A model generated the notes under the pieces. The model did not search any database, was not told the DNA's origin, and saw only the letters and a program-made list of their open reading frames with translations. The position numbers and the translations under genes are program-made. Below, piece after piece: positions 1 to 7,369 of a DNA stretch of 20,979 nt. Every line of letters begins with the position of its first letter. The stretch's first letter is position 1. The stretch spans positions 1 to 20,979 of the forward strand of contig CAJYBN010000025.1 in the NCBI GenBank assembly GCA_913064925.1, in the 5' to 3' direction. The stretch is from an uncultured Peptococcaceae bacterium (lineage in GTDB: Bacteria; Bacillota; Desulfotomaculia; Desulfotomaculales; Desulfallaceae).

Positions 1-1314
1 CAGCTGGATTAATTTCTCCGCCATGTCGTCTTCCCGGCCGGTCGAATCGTCCAGCAATATGGCGCCGTCCCGGCCGGTTTTAAACACTCCCAGCACGTCG
101 TTGAAGTCCCCAAACAACTGCCTGGCCTCCAGCAAAGCCGCCGTTTTTCCGGCCCCGCCGCCTTGCTGCAGGTAGGTGTTTACTTCCCGGGCCAGCGTAA
201 ACAGCGCGCCGGTGGCCAAGGCGGTATTGAAGTCGTCGTCCATGGCCCGCTCAAATTCACCGCGTATCTGGCGCAGCCGGGCCGCCAGCGCCTCGTCGGG
301 CTGGTGGCCCGCGCCGGCCGCCGGGCCGGCCAGGGCTTCTTCCAACAGCCGAATGCTGGTCTTGATGCGCTCCAACCCCCGGGCGGCTGCAGTAAGCTTC
401 TCATCGTCAAAATCCAGGGGGCTGCGGTAGTGGGTGCTCAGGAGATAAAAGCGCACCACTTCCGGCGGGAACTTGCCCAGTATCTCCCGCACCAAAAAAA
501 AGTTGCCCAGCGACTTGCTCATTTTTTCCTGGTTGACGGTGATAAACCCGTTATGCATCCAGTAACGCACGAAGGGCTGGCCGGTGGCCGCCTCCGATTG
601 GGCAATTTCGTTTTCGTGATGGGGGAATATTAAATCGTACCCGCCGCCGTGGATGTCGAAATGCACGCCCAGGTACTTTAAGGACATAGCAGAACACTCG
701 ATGTGCCAGCCCGGCCTGCCCTGGCCCCACGGGCTGTCCCAGCTGGGTTCGCCGGGCTTGGCGGCTTTCCACAGGGCAAAATCCATGGGGTCGCGCTTGC
801 GCTCGTCCACGTCCACCCGGGCGCCCGCCCGCATGTCGTCCAGCGTCCGCCCAGACAGCTTACCGTAACCGGCGAACTTGTGCACGTCATAATAAACATC
901 GCCGTCCACCACGTAAGCGTAACCCTTGTCCACCAGCGTCTTGACCATCTGGATGATTTCTTCCATGTGCTCGGAAACCTTGGGGTGCACGTCTGCGCGC
1001 CGGACGTTCAGCGCGTCGGCATCTTTGAAATATTCGGTGATATAACGGGCGGCCAGCGCCATGGGGTCTTCCCCCTCTTCCTTGGCCCGGTTGATTATCT
1101 TGTCGTCGATGTCGGTAAAATTCTGCACGTACAGGACCTTATAACCCTTATACTGCAGGTAACGGCGCACCGTGTCAAAAAAGACGGTGGGGCGGGCGTT
1201 GCCCAGGTGAATGTAATTGTACGTGGTGGGCCCGCAAACGTACATGGCCACCCGGCCCGGGTCCCGGGGAACAAATTTTTCCTTCCGCCTGGTTAGAGTA
1301 TTGTATATCAGCAT
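1..1314 (-). CDS. cysS: Cysteinyl-tRNA synthetase, 3' end cut by the window edge
   Basis: This cytosolic class I aminoacyl-tRNA synthetase charges tRNA-Cys with cysteine. The 438 codons present read without interruption from an ATG at 1314 to base 1. The family is usually about 460-480 residues, so only the C-terminal tail should be missing. Visible marks are MYVCGPT (first zinc cysteine, near residue 28), the HIGH-type IHLGNAR segment, the GWHIECSAM segment (second zinc cysteine), the FPHHENEIAQ zinc histidine region and the KMSKSLGN nucleotide-binding loop. A GGAGGG sits about 12 bases before the ATG. An earlier ATG ten bases upstream is in another frame. The gene follows cysE after 40 bases, so serine acetylation for cysteine synthesis and cysteine charging are probably co-transcribed. 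Confidence 0.97.
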   Translation of the reverse strand, partial: MLIYNTLTRRKEKFVPRDPGRVAMYVCGPTTYNYIHLGNARPTVFFDTVRRYLQYKGYKVLYVQNFTDIDDKIINRAKEEGEDPMALAARYITEYFKDADALNVRRADVHPKVSEHMEEIIQMVKTLVDKGYAYVVDGDVYYDVHKFAGYGKLSGRTLDDMRAGARVDVDERKRDPMDFALWKAAKPGEPSWDSPWGQGRPGWHIECSAMSLKYLGVHFDIHGGGYDLIFPHHENEIAQSEAATGQPFVRYWMHNGFITVNQEKMSKSLGNFFLVREILGKFPPEVVRFYLLSTHYRSPLDFDDEKLTAAARGLERIKTSIRLLEEALAGPAAGAGHQPDEALAARLRQIRGEFERAMDDDFNTALATGALFTLAREVNTYLQQGGGAGKTAALLEARQLFGDFNDVLGVFKTGRDGAILLDDSTGREDDMAEKLIQL

Positions 1315-1354
1315 ATACCAGCATTTCCCTCCAATTTCACCTTGCCGGCGCTTT

Positions 1355-2068
1355 TCACTTTTCCACGCACCGGTCCATATCCCGGCCGGCGCCGCCGGAA
1401 CCGTCACGCAGCATTTTTTCCAGTTCCCGCACCCTCTTTTCCAGCATTTCAATGTTTTGCTGCATGCAGTACATGGCCTCGGTTATCGGGTCGGGCAGCA
1501 AGTCGTGGCGCAGGTCAATAATGGAAACCTCGGGACTATCCACCTTTTCACCGTCCCGCACCACCACTTTGCCCGGCACCCCCACCACAGTGCTGTTGGG
1601 CGGCACGGCCTTTAATACCACGGAACCGGCGCCGATTTTGCTGTTATCTCCCACGGTAAAAGAACCCAGTATCTTGGCCCCGGCGCTAATCACCACGTTA
1701 TTGCCAATGGTGGGATGGCGTTTGCCTTTTTCCTTGCCCGTACCACCCAAGGTTACTCCCTGGTAAATGGTGACATTATCCCCTATTTCCGCAGTTTCGC
1801 CGATGACCACCCCGGCGCCGTGGTCGATAAACAGGCCTTCGCCGATTTTAGCGCCCGGGTGAATCTCAATTTGGGTAATGGCCCGGGAAAACTGCGAAAT
1901 TAACCGGGCAATGAGATAAAAACGGTGCCGATAAAAAAAATGGGCTACCCGGTGCAGCATGATGGCATGCAGGCCGGGGTAACAGAGCAATACCTCCAGC
2001 AGCGACTTGGCCGCCGGGTCCCGCTCGAACACGGCTTTGATTTCCTTGCGGAGCCGACCGAACAGCAA
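1355..2068 (-). CDS. cysE: Serine O-acetyltransferase
   Basis: This enzyme transfers acetyl from acetyl-CoA to L-serine, giving O-acetylserine, the committed step of cysteine synthesis. The 237-residue protein has an N-terminal helical part, then a left-handed beta-helix of hexapeptide repeats from about residue 70 to 155. It carries the family signatures IDHGAGVVIGETAEIGDNV and GVTLGGTGKEKGKRHPTIG. A short C-terminal helix rich in Glu and Lys follows (residues about 195-225). The start is a TTG at 2068 preceded by GGAGGGG about seven bases away, and no ATG sits nearer the conserved N-terminus. It lies between gltX and cysS, as in Bacillus. The gap to gltX holds a large inverted repeat and no clear promoter, so expression may depend on gltX read-through. 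Confidence 0.96.
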   Translation of the reverse strand: MLFGRLRKEIKAVFERDPAAKSLLEVLLCYPGLHAIMLHRVAHFFYRHRFYLIARLISQFSRAITQIEIHPGAKIGEGLFIDHGAGVVIGETAEIGDNVTIYQGVTLGGTGKEKGKRHPTIGNNVVISAGAKILGSFTVGDNSKIGAGSVVLKAVPPNSTVVGVPGKVVVRDGEKVDSPEVSIIDLRHDLLPDPITEAMYCMQQNIEMLEKRVRELEKMLRDGSGGAGRDMDRCVEK

Positions 2069-2127
2069 GCCGTATCCCCTCCACTTAGCTATCCTATCCT
2101 GAAAAACAGATGTTACAGCCCATTGTG

Positions 2128-2321
2128 CCGTCCCGGCTCGCTCATGGCTCCCGCGCCGACGGCACCGGCGGCTCGTTTCGGGCGAAACCGGACCGCCCTC
2201 AATTCACCGTCCATGATTCAATTCGGGCTCTCGCGGACATCCTGTCCGCTCGTCCGGTTTCGCGACCTCACTTCGCCGGGTGCCGTTACCGGCGCTCCCG
2301 CAAATCGCTCGCCTGGGACGG
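2128..2321 (-). repeat. 194-bp nested inverted-repeat element (copy B)
   Basis: This element fills most of the gltX-cysE gap, which has no credible gene. It folds back on itself in layers. The outer arms CCGTCCC (2128-2134) and GGGACGG (2315-2321) pair. Next ACGGCACCGGCG (2159-2170) pairs with 2274-2286 with one bulged base. Then GCGAAACCGGAC (2182-2193) pairs perfectly over 12 bp with 2252-2263. At the tip, GCGGACA (2233-2239) pairs with TGTCCGC (2243-2249) around a three-base loop. The minus-strand core GGAGCGCCGGTAAC recurs at two other places in the window (copies A and C). I do not recognise the family with certainty. A relic of a mobile-element-associated structured RNA (such as HEARO/omega RNA) is one possibility; a MITE-like or REP-like repeat is another. 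Confidence 0.75.
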
Positions 2322-2374
2322 GCGCACCGGGCTTCTTCTTTCTTCTGCTGGTGCCGCGCCAGCGACATGGACGT

Positions 2375-3826
2375 CTAATCAGTAATGCCTATGGCAGCCT
2401 CTGCCTTGGCCAGCCTGGCCAGCGTCCCTTCTTTACCCAGCACAGGCAGCAGGTCGTGCAGTTCCGGCCCTTTGGTTTTGCCCGTCAGAGCCACCCGCAG
2501 GGGCAGGTAAACCTTTTTACCGCCCAGGCCCAGGTCCTTGGGCAGTTTTTTCAACAGCTCCTTTGCCGCCGCCGCGTCCGCAACTTCGCCCGTCCCGGCA
2601 AGCTTGTCGCGCAGCGCCCCCAGCACCCTGGGCACCTGCTCCTGGGCCAGCACTTCCCTGGCTTCCGGGTCGTCGTAACCGGGATCGTTAAAAAACACAT
2701 CCACGTATTGGGGGATCTGGGCCAGGTATTCCACGTAATTCCTGGCCACCGCCACAACCAGGCGCAGCTTTTCCTCGCCCGGCGCATAGCCGGCCCGGCG
2801 CAGGTAGGGGAGGGCCAGTTCGGCAATGCGCTCCACCGGGCTGTGCCGTATATAGTAACCGTTCAGCCAGTTGAGTTTTTCCAGATCAAACACGGCCGGG
2901 CTCTTGGTTACCCGTTCAAGGGAAAACTGCGCCTTCAGCTGTTCCACGGTCAACACTTCTTCTTCGGTACCCGGCGACCAGCCGAGCAGGGCCAGGAAAT
3001 TAACCAGCGCTTCGGGCAAGTAGCCCCGTTCCCGGTACTGGTCAATGGAAGTGGCGCCGTGCCGCTTGCTCATTTTGGCCCGGTCCTTGCCCAAAATTAA
3101 CGATATGTGGGCAAATTCCGGCACCTCCCATCCCAGCGCCTCGTACAAAAGCACTTGGCGGGGTGTGTTGGAAAGGTGTTCCTCGGCCCGGACGACGTGG
3201 GTAATGCCCATTAAGTGATCGTCCACCACCACAGCGAAATTGTAGGTGGGAATGCCGTCAGACTTGACGATGATAAAGTCGCCCATGCCTGCGCAGTCAA
3301 AGCTGACCTCGCCGCGCACGCGGTCGCGCACGGTAATAACCCTGTCTTCCGGTACTTTAAACCGCAGCGCCGGCCGGCGGCCTTCCCGCTCCAGGCGCAC
3401 CCGTTCCTGCGGCGTCAGCGACCGGCACCGGCCCGCATAGCGCACCATTTCTCCAGCAGCCAGCTGGGCCTGCCGCTGCGCGGTCAGCTCTTCTTCGGTA
3501 CAGTAACACGGGTAAGCCCAGCCGCTTTCCAGGAGCTGCCGGGCGTAACGCTCATACAAGGGCAGCCGCTCGGTCTGCCGGTAGGGACCGTTGGGACCGC
3601 CTACGTCCACCCCTTCGTCCCAGTCCAGGCCCAACCAGCGCAGCGAGGATAATATGTTCTTTTCCGATTCTTTGGAAGAACGCTCCAGGTCGGTGTCCTC
3701 GATGCGCACAATAAATTTACCGCCGTAACGGCGGGCCATAAGCCAGTTAAACAAAGCAGAGCGTGCTCCGCCGATATGTAGGGGCCCCGTGGGGCTGGGT
3801 GCAAACCTTACCCTGATTTCGCGCAA
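2375..3826 (-). CDS. gltX: Glutamyl-tRNA synthetase
   Basis: This class I synthetase activates glutamate and loads it on tRNA-Glu. In lineages without GlnRS it may also load tRNA-Gln, but that is not visible here. From the chosen start the protein has 483 residues, normal for the family. It shows RFAPSPTGPLHIGGAR (HIGH-type motif at 17-20), cysteines at 107, 109 and 134 resembling the zinc-binding insertion, and KMSKR at 251-255. The reading frame stays open 36 codons further upstream, but the family starts just before RVRFAPSPTG. A TTG at 3826 follows a GGGAGAGAG Shine-Dalgarno, so the upstream extension is probably untranslated. A promoter at 3867-3896 lies within that extension, which supports the shorter form. 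Confidence 0.96.
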   Translation of the reverse strand: MREIRVRFAPSPTGPLHIGGARSALFNWLMARRYGGKFIVRIEDTDLERSSKESEKNILSSLRWLGLDWDEGVDVGGPNGPYRQTERLPLYERYARQLLESGWAYPCYCTEEELTAQRQAQLAAGEMVRYAGRCRSLTPQERVRLEREGRRPALRFKVPEDRVITVRDRVRGEVSFDCAGMGDFIIVKSDGIPTYNFAVVVDDHLMGITHVVRAEEHLSNTPRQVLLYEALGWEVPEFAHISLILGKDRAKMSKRHGATSIDQYRERGYLPEALVNFLALLGWSPGTEEEVLTVEQLKAQFSLERVTKSPAVFDLEKLNWLNGYYIRHSPVERIAELALPYLRRAGYAPGEEKLRLVVAVARNYVEYLAQIPQYVDVFFNDPGYDDPEAREVLAQEQVPRVLGALRDKLAGTGEVADAAAAKELLKKLPKDLGLGGKKVYLPLRVALTGKTKGPELHDLLPVLGKEGTLARLAKAEAAIGITD

Positions 3827-3866
3827 AATAATCTCTCTCCCTTGCAGCATCTGTTTTCGACATTTT

Positions 3867-3896
3867 ATTATAACATTGCCTTTTGCCGGGCAGCAA
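3867..3896 (-). promoter_or_regulatory. Probable sigma-A promoter of gltX
   Basis: On the minus strand a perfect TATAAT (3867-3872) is preceded, 18 bases away, by TTGCTG (3891-3896). Transcription would start about 35 bases before the TTG start of gltX. The -35 box is weak, and it overlaps one copy of a 10-bp direct repeat AGCAACTTTT (3892-3901 and 3950-3959) that might be a protein-binding site. Confidence 0.6.
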
Positions 3897-3960
3897 CTTT
3901 TTATCAGATACTCCGTTGTACTCCGGAAAACCACCGGATCGCCTTGGTAAGCAACTTTTG

Positions 3961-4083
3961 GTTTGGCCTGCCGTATGCACCCGCTCGCTCCGCTTTTCTA
4001 GCAGGCCAAACTAAAGCCGGGCACAGCGTATATCAAAATCTTAATGGAGATACGCTGCCGCGCGGGGCCGGGTGGTTCCCCGC
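3961..4083. repeat. Run of three perfect inverted repeats in the ispF-gltX gap
   Basis: The roughly 345-base gap between ispF and gltX has no supported gene. It contains GTTTGGCCTGC (3961-3971) paired perfectly with 4001-4011, then CAGCGTAT (4024-4031) paired with ATACGCTG (4050-4057), then GCGGGG (4062-4067) paired with CCCCGC (4078-4083). None is followed by a T-run on either strand, so they are not ordinary terminators. Copy A of the repeat family follows directly. Together they could form a multi-stem RNA, or they may simply be stacked palindromic repeats. Confidence 0.6.
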
Positions 4084-4095
4084 CAGTGACGTAAC

Positions 4096-4134
4096 GGAGC
4101 GCCGGTAACAGTGACCCGGCGAAGCTGAGGTCGC
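4096..4134 (+). repeat. Short repeat copy A (core GGAGCGCCGGTAAC)
   Basis: The plus-strand bases 4096-4109 match, in reverse orientation, the cores at 2285-2298 and 19592-19604 (with one extra G there). The following GGCGAAG...GAGGTCGC also matches copy B. CGCCGG (4100-4105) can pair with CCGGCG (4116-4121), as the equivalent bases can in copy B. The copy diverges after 4134, where copies B and C continue with GAAACCGGA. It lies just past the ispF stop codon. Confidence 0.65.
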
Positions 4135-4172
4135 CGGCCCGGCGGGACGAATCGCGCAACCGGGAAAAACGG

Positions 4173-4661
4173 CTAAGCGCCGGGTTCGGCGCGGTACAGG
4201 CAGGCCACCGCCTGGGCGGCGATACCCTCGCCCCGGCCGGTGAAGCCCAGCCCCTCGGTGGTGGTAGCTTTAATGCTCACCACTTCCGGCGCCACGTGCA
4301 TTTCCCGGGCTAAGTTTTGCCGCATCTGCTCCGTGTAAGGCGCCACCTTGGGCGCCTGGGCAATGATCACGGCGTCGACGCTGCTTACCGCCCAGTAACG
4401 GGCATCCAACAGCGCAACCACCTGCCTCAACAGCCACAGGCTGGAGGCGCCCCGGTAGCGCGAGCCGGTGTCCGGAAAGTGCCGGCCAATGTCCCCGGCC
4501 CCGGCGGCTCCCAAAAGGGCGTCCATGACGGCGTGCACCAGCACGTCGGCATCGGAATGCCCCTCCAACCCCAGGTGATAAGGTATTTCCACCCCGCCCA
4601 GCACCAGAGAACGCCCCTGCACCAGCCTGTGCACGTCAAATCCTATGCCCACCCGCATCAT
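4173..4661 (-). CDS. ispF: 2-C-methyl-D-erythritol 2,4-cyclodiphosphate synthase
   Basis: This enzyme of the non-mevalonate isoprenoid pathway cyclises CDP-methylerythritol phosphate to the 2,4-cyclodiphosphate with loss of CMP. The 162-residue length is typical. It shows GIGFDVHRL (Asp and His zinc ligands near residues 9 and 11), LEGHSDADVLVHAVMDALLG with the second zinc histidine, GDIGRHFPDT, and the C-terminal ATTTEGLGFTGRGEGIA. Two consecutive ATG codons start the frame (4661 and 4658) behind AGGTGG. Only eight bases separate it from the ispD stop, so the two are translated from one message. Separate IspD and IspF proteins are the usual arrangement; some bacteria fuse them. Confidence 0.97.
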   Translation of the reverse strand: MMRVGIGFDVHRLVQGRSLVLGGVEIPYHLGLEGHSDADVLVHAVMDALLGAAGAGDIGRHFPDTGSRYRGASSLWLLRQVVALLDARYWAVSSVDAVIIAQAPKVAPYTEQMRQNLAREMHVAPEVVSIKATTTEGLGFTGRGEGIAAQAVACLYRAEPGA

Positions 4662-4669
4662 ACCACCAC

Positions 4670-5359
4670 CTACTTTACCGCGCCCGCCGCCAGCAGGGCC
4701 TGGGCCAGCAGCAGGTCCTCGGGCGTGGTAATTTTAATGTTGCTGTAATCTCCTCGCACCAGGCGCACGGGATGACCCAGCCGCTCCACCAGGGAAGCGT
4801 CGTCGGTGCCCTCGAACCCCTCTCGGTCCGCCCTGTCATGCGCCTCCAGCAGCAGGTCCCGCATAAACGCCTGGGGTGTCTGCACCTGCCACAGCTCGTC
4901 TCTGGGCAGGGTCTCCCGCACCGTTTCCCCGGCGGCAACCTTGATGGTGTCCTTAACGGGAACCGCCAGGACGGAAGCCCCCCAGCGGCGGGCTTCCCGC
5001 AGAACCTCGCGGGCCCTTTCCGGCCTTACCAGCGGCCGCGCGCCGTCATGCACCAGCACCACCTCAACGCCAGCAGGCAGGGCCGCAAGGCCCTGCCTGA
5101 CCGAAAGGCGGCGGGTGGCACCGCCCCGCACGATCCGTATGTTTTCCTGCCGCAGCAGCGGGCCCAGCGCCGAAGCAAAGGCGTCTTCCTGGCCCGGCGC
5201 CACCACCAGCACAATGCCGTCCACCGGCACGGCCAGCATGGCCCGCAGGGAGTGCTCCACCACCGGCCGGCCCGCCAGTGGCAAAAGCTGCTTGCTCACC
5301 GTCCCGCCCATGCGGGTACTTCGGCCAGCCGCGGGAATAACCGCGTAAGCGCTACCCAA
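4670..5359 (-). CDS. ispD: 2-C-methyl-D-erythritol 4-phosphate cytidylyltransferase
   Basis: This enzyme couples methylerythritol 4-phosphate with CTP to give CDP-methylerythritol, the step two before IspF. The 229-residue protein has the nucleotidyltransferase signature PAAGRSTRMGG followed by a lysine (SKQLLPLAGRP), then VLVHDGARPLV, VPVKDTIK, LWQVQTPQAF and GTDDASLVERLG, all typical of IspD. The start is TTG at 5359. It overlaps the yacL stop codon by eight bases (TTGGGTAG), so translation is probably coupled to yacL. No ATG gives a complete N-terminus. Confidence 0.96.
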   Translation of the reverse strand: MGSAYAVIPAAGRSTRMGGTVSKQLLPLAGRPVVEHSLRAMLAVPVDGIVLVVAPGQEDAFASALGPLLRQENIRIVRGGATRRLSVRQGLAALPAGVEVVLVHDGARPLVRPERAREVLREARRWGASVLAVPVKDTIKVAAGETVRETLPRDELWQVQTPQAFMRDLLLEAHDRADREGFEGTDDASLVERLGHPVRLVRGDYSNIKITTPEDLLLAQALLAAGAVK

Positions 5360-6500
5360 GCGCGTTCACCTCGCCGTAACGACGGGCTTCCTGCGGCGAT
5401 TCATTACGGCGCTCGGTCTTGGGCTTGGCGAAAATCATTCGCCCTGCAGCCGTCTGCAGCACACTGGTCACCAGCACGTTGATGGTCTGGTTCATGTACC
5501 GCTTGCCGCCGTCCACCACTATCATGGTACCGTCGTCCAGGTAACCGACCCCCTGGCCGGTTTCTTTGCCTTCTTTCACCACCTGCACCGTCATCTCTTC
5601 TCCCGGCAGCACCACGGGCTTGACGGCATTAGCCAGCTCGTTTATATTCAACACCTTGACGCCGTGCAATTCGGCCACCTTGTTTAGGTTAAAGTCGTTG
5701 GTAATTATCTTTGCGCCCAATTTTTGGGCCAGCTTGACCAGTTTGGTGTCTACTTCCGCTATTTCGTCCAAACCCTTGGTATTGTCATAAATAACCACCT
5801 TAACCGATGCATCCTTACGCAAGTTGTTGAGGATGTCCAATCCCCGGCGGCCCCGGTTGCGTTTCAGCAGGTCGGAAGAATCGGCAATGTGCCGCAACTC
5901 TTCCAGCACAAAACCGGGCACCACCAGTGTACCCTCGATAAAGCCACTGGCGCAAAGATCGGCGATGCGGCCGTCGATGATTACGCTGGTATCGAGAATT
6001 TTCTGGCTCCCAGCATGCTTATCCGGGGCGGCCTTATCCTTGCCGCCGCCCAGGCGGGGAATGTTTCCCAGAAAGCCTGCGATTTCCTCGCGTTTTTTGA
6101 CGCTGATCCTCAAACCCAGGTATGCCAGCAGCACCGTGACTGCAATCCAAATCAATTTGCCGGGGAAACCCATGAAGGAAAAAACAGAACCCAATAAATT
6201 AGCTATTATGAGACCGATAATCAACCCCACAGAACCCATTATCAGGTCCTGCACCGGCATCTTATTGAGCATTTGCTCCAACAGTGCCGTCAACCACAGG
6301 GATACGCGAATCAACCAGGGGGTCAAAAGAATGCCCATGACCAGGCCGATCAATGTAGTCAGGCCAACAAACCCCGGGCCCAGCGGCGGGGCGGTTTCGG
6401 GCAGGGGAATAAGATCTTGGCCCACCAGGTAAAGGCCGGTGTAAAAACCGGTTGCCGAAAACAAAATAACCACCAGCAAAAAAATTAGCTTCTTTGCCAT
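5352..6500 (-). CDS. yacL: YacL-like membrane protein with PIN and TRAM domains
   Basis: This 382-residue protein has four hydrophobic segments (about 4-26, 43-72, 86-108 and 114-132), then a charged linker, a PIN nuclease-like domain beginning KILDTSVIIDGRIADL (about 168-285), and a C-terminal TRAM domain, a small beta-barrel thought to bind RNA. PIN acidic residues are visible at D170, D176, in EELRHI, and in TNDFNL. YacL of Bacillus sits at the same chromosomal place; its substrate is not settled. I chose the ATG at 6500 because AAAGGAGGTGAAACA sits just before it. A 28-codon upstream extension is open but lacks such a site. It probably heads the yacL-ispD-ispF unit. I could not find a convincing promoter in 6501-6670. 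Confidence 0.9.
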   Translation of the reverse strand: MAKKLIFLLVVILFSATGFYTGLYLVGQDLIPLPETAPPLGPGFVGLTTLIGLVMGILLTPWLIRVSLWLTALLEQMLNKMPVQDLIMGSVGLIIGLIIANLLGSVFSFMGFPGKLIWIAVTVLLAYLGLRISVKKREEIAGFLGNIPRLGGGKDKAAPDKHAGSQKILDTSVIIDGRIADLCASGFIEGTLVVPGFVLEELRHIADSSDLLKRNRGRRGLDILNNLRKDASVKVVIYDNTKGLDEIAEVDTKLVKLAQKLGAKIITNDFNLNKVAELHGVKVLNINELANAVKPVVLPGEEMTVQVVKEGKETGQGVGYLDDGTMIVVDGGKRYMNQTINVLVTSVLQTAAGRMIFAKPKTERRNESPQEARRYGEVNALG

Positions 6501-6668
6501 TGTTTCACCTCCTTTGTAACCCCCCATATATATTAAAATCAACCCAATCCATAAAAAATATACCCGAGTTGGTAAAAGTTTCACCGGGTTTTCTTCCTAT
6601 ACCATATAATTCTATTATGGATGATCGGCGGGTTAGTTGCAACTCTTTTTGGATATTTTTTCCTAAAA

Positions 6669-6693
6669 ATAAAAAAAGCCAGTTTTTACTGGC
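6669..6693 (-). terminator. Rho-independent terminator after carD
   Basis: On the minus strand GCCAGT (6688-6693 side) pairs with ACTGGC (6678-6683) around a four-base A-rich loop, and a run of seven T follows at once. It begins a few bases after the carD stop and separates carD from yacL. Confidence 0.9.
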
Positions 6694-6696
6694 ACA

Positions 6697-7173
6697 TTAG
6701 GCAAATGCCCTGTCTAACATGGATTTGGCCTTATCTTCCGCCATTTCGGTAGCCAGCACCAGCTCGCTTAACAATATTTGCCGGGCGTTTTCCAGCATTT
6801 TTCTTTCCCCTGAAGAAAGGCCTTTTTCCTTATCCCTGATGACCAGGTTTCTAACTACCTCCGCCACCTCGTAAATGTTGCCGCTCTTTATTTTTTCCAG
6901 GTTGGCGCGGTAACGCCTGTTCCAGTTAGCCGACATGCTAGTGGATTGCTCACGTAAAATGCGAAACACCTTTTGCACTCCGTCCTCGTCTATCACCTGG
7001 CGCAGCCCGATTTCCTTGCAGTTGGACACAGGTATCATTACTTTCATGTCGCCCACGGGCAACCTCAGCACATAGTATTTCCTGGTTTCCCCGAGAACTT
7101 CCTTTTCTTCAATGGCCTCGATTACCCCCGCGCCGTGCATGGGATAAACAACTTTATCTCCAATTTTGAACAA
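6697..7173 (-). CDS. carD: CarD-family RNA polymerase-binding regulator
   Basis: The 158-residue length fits stand-alone CarD/CdnL proteins. They bind the RNA polymerase beta subunit through an N-terminal Tudor-like domain and stabilise open complexes, often at rRNA and housekeeping promoters. The N-terminus FKIGDKVVYPMHGAGVIEAIE is the diagnostic stretch, and LRLPVGDMKVMIPVSN follows. The helical C-terminal half (RRYRANLEKIKSG...MLDRAFA) is the DNA-contacting part in the family. The start is TTG at 7173 with AAGGAGGT seven bases before it. Two strong tandem promoters precede it and a clean terminator follows, so it is transcribed alone. Confidence 0.93.
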   Translation of the reverse strand: MFKIGDKVVYPMHGAGVIEAIEEKEVLGETRKYYVLRLPVGDMKVMIPVSNCKEIGLRQVIDEDGVQKVFRILREQSTSMSANWNRRYRANLEKIKSGNIYEVAEVVRNLVIRDKEKGLSSGERKMLENARQILLSELVLATEMAEDKAKSMLDRAFA

Positions 7174-7204
7174 TTCCCGGACCTCCTTAACATATTACAA
7201 AAAA

Positions 7205-7233
7205 AGTATACCATAAAAGCAAATCGCTGTCAA
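7205..7233 (-). promoter_or_regulatory. carD promoter P1
   Basis: On the minus strand TTGACA (7228-7233) and TATACT (7205-7210) are 17 bases apart, a near-consensus sigma-A promoter. It would start transcription about 25 bases before the TTG start of carD. Confidence 0.85.
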
Positions 7234-7243
7234 GAAAAGTTAT

Positions 7244-7272
7244 ATTTTAGCATAGCACAAACCCCATGTCAA
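7244..7272 (-). promoter_or_regulatory. carD promoter P2, upstream of P1
   Basis: On the minus strand TTGACA (7267-7272) and TAAAAT (7244-7249) are 17 bases apart. It lies 39 bases upstream of P1 in the same orientation, giving carD a tandem promoter pair. Confidence 0.75.
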
Positions 7273-7297
7273 TAATATTTTTTTCAAAACCGCAAGT

Positions 7298-7327
7298 TTG
7301 ACAGGACAAGTCCCCCGCCGTTATAAT
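7298..7327 (+). promoter_or_regulatory. Promoter of the divergent plus-strand gene
   Basis: On the plus strand TTGACA (7298-7303) and TATAAT (7322-7327) are both perfect and 18 bases apart. Transcription would start about 35 bases before the TTG start at 7370. Its -35 box lies 26 bases from the -35 box of carD P2, so polymerase or a regulator at one could affect the other. Confidence 0.85.
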
Positions 7328-7369
7328 TAAGGCAGTGACAGGCTCTAATTTGCAAAGGGGTGAAACCGT

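Noticed and set aside
1925..3100. 391-codon plus-strand open frame
   Set aside because: It lies antisense to gltX and cysE, which have full family motifs. Its product is compositionally odd (rich in Gln, Pro, His, Arg) and shows no recognisable motif. GC-rich codon use on the minus strand keeps such frames open.
3827..3934. 36-codon N-terminal extension of gltX
   Set aside because: It contains the likely promoter and lies outside the family's normal start; the TTG at 3826 has a good ribosome site.
3827..4172. T-box leader for the synthetase genes
   Set aside because: I looked for a specifier stem and the conserved T-box sequence upstream of gltX, cysE, cysS and lysS and saw neither.
6501..6696. 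c-di-AMP riboswitch before yacL, suggested by nearby disA
   Set aside because: The leader is AT-rich with only a weak ACCCG/CGGGT hairpin; I see no conserved ydaO-type core.
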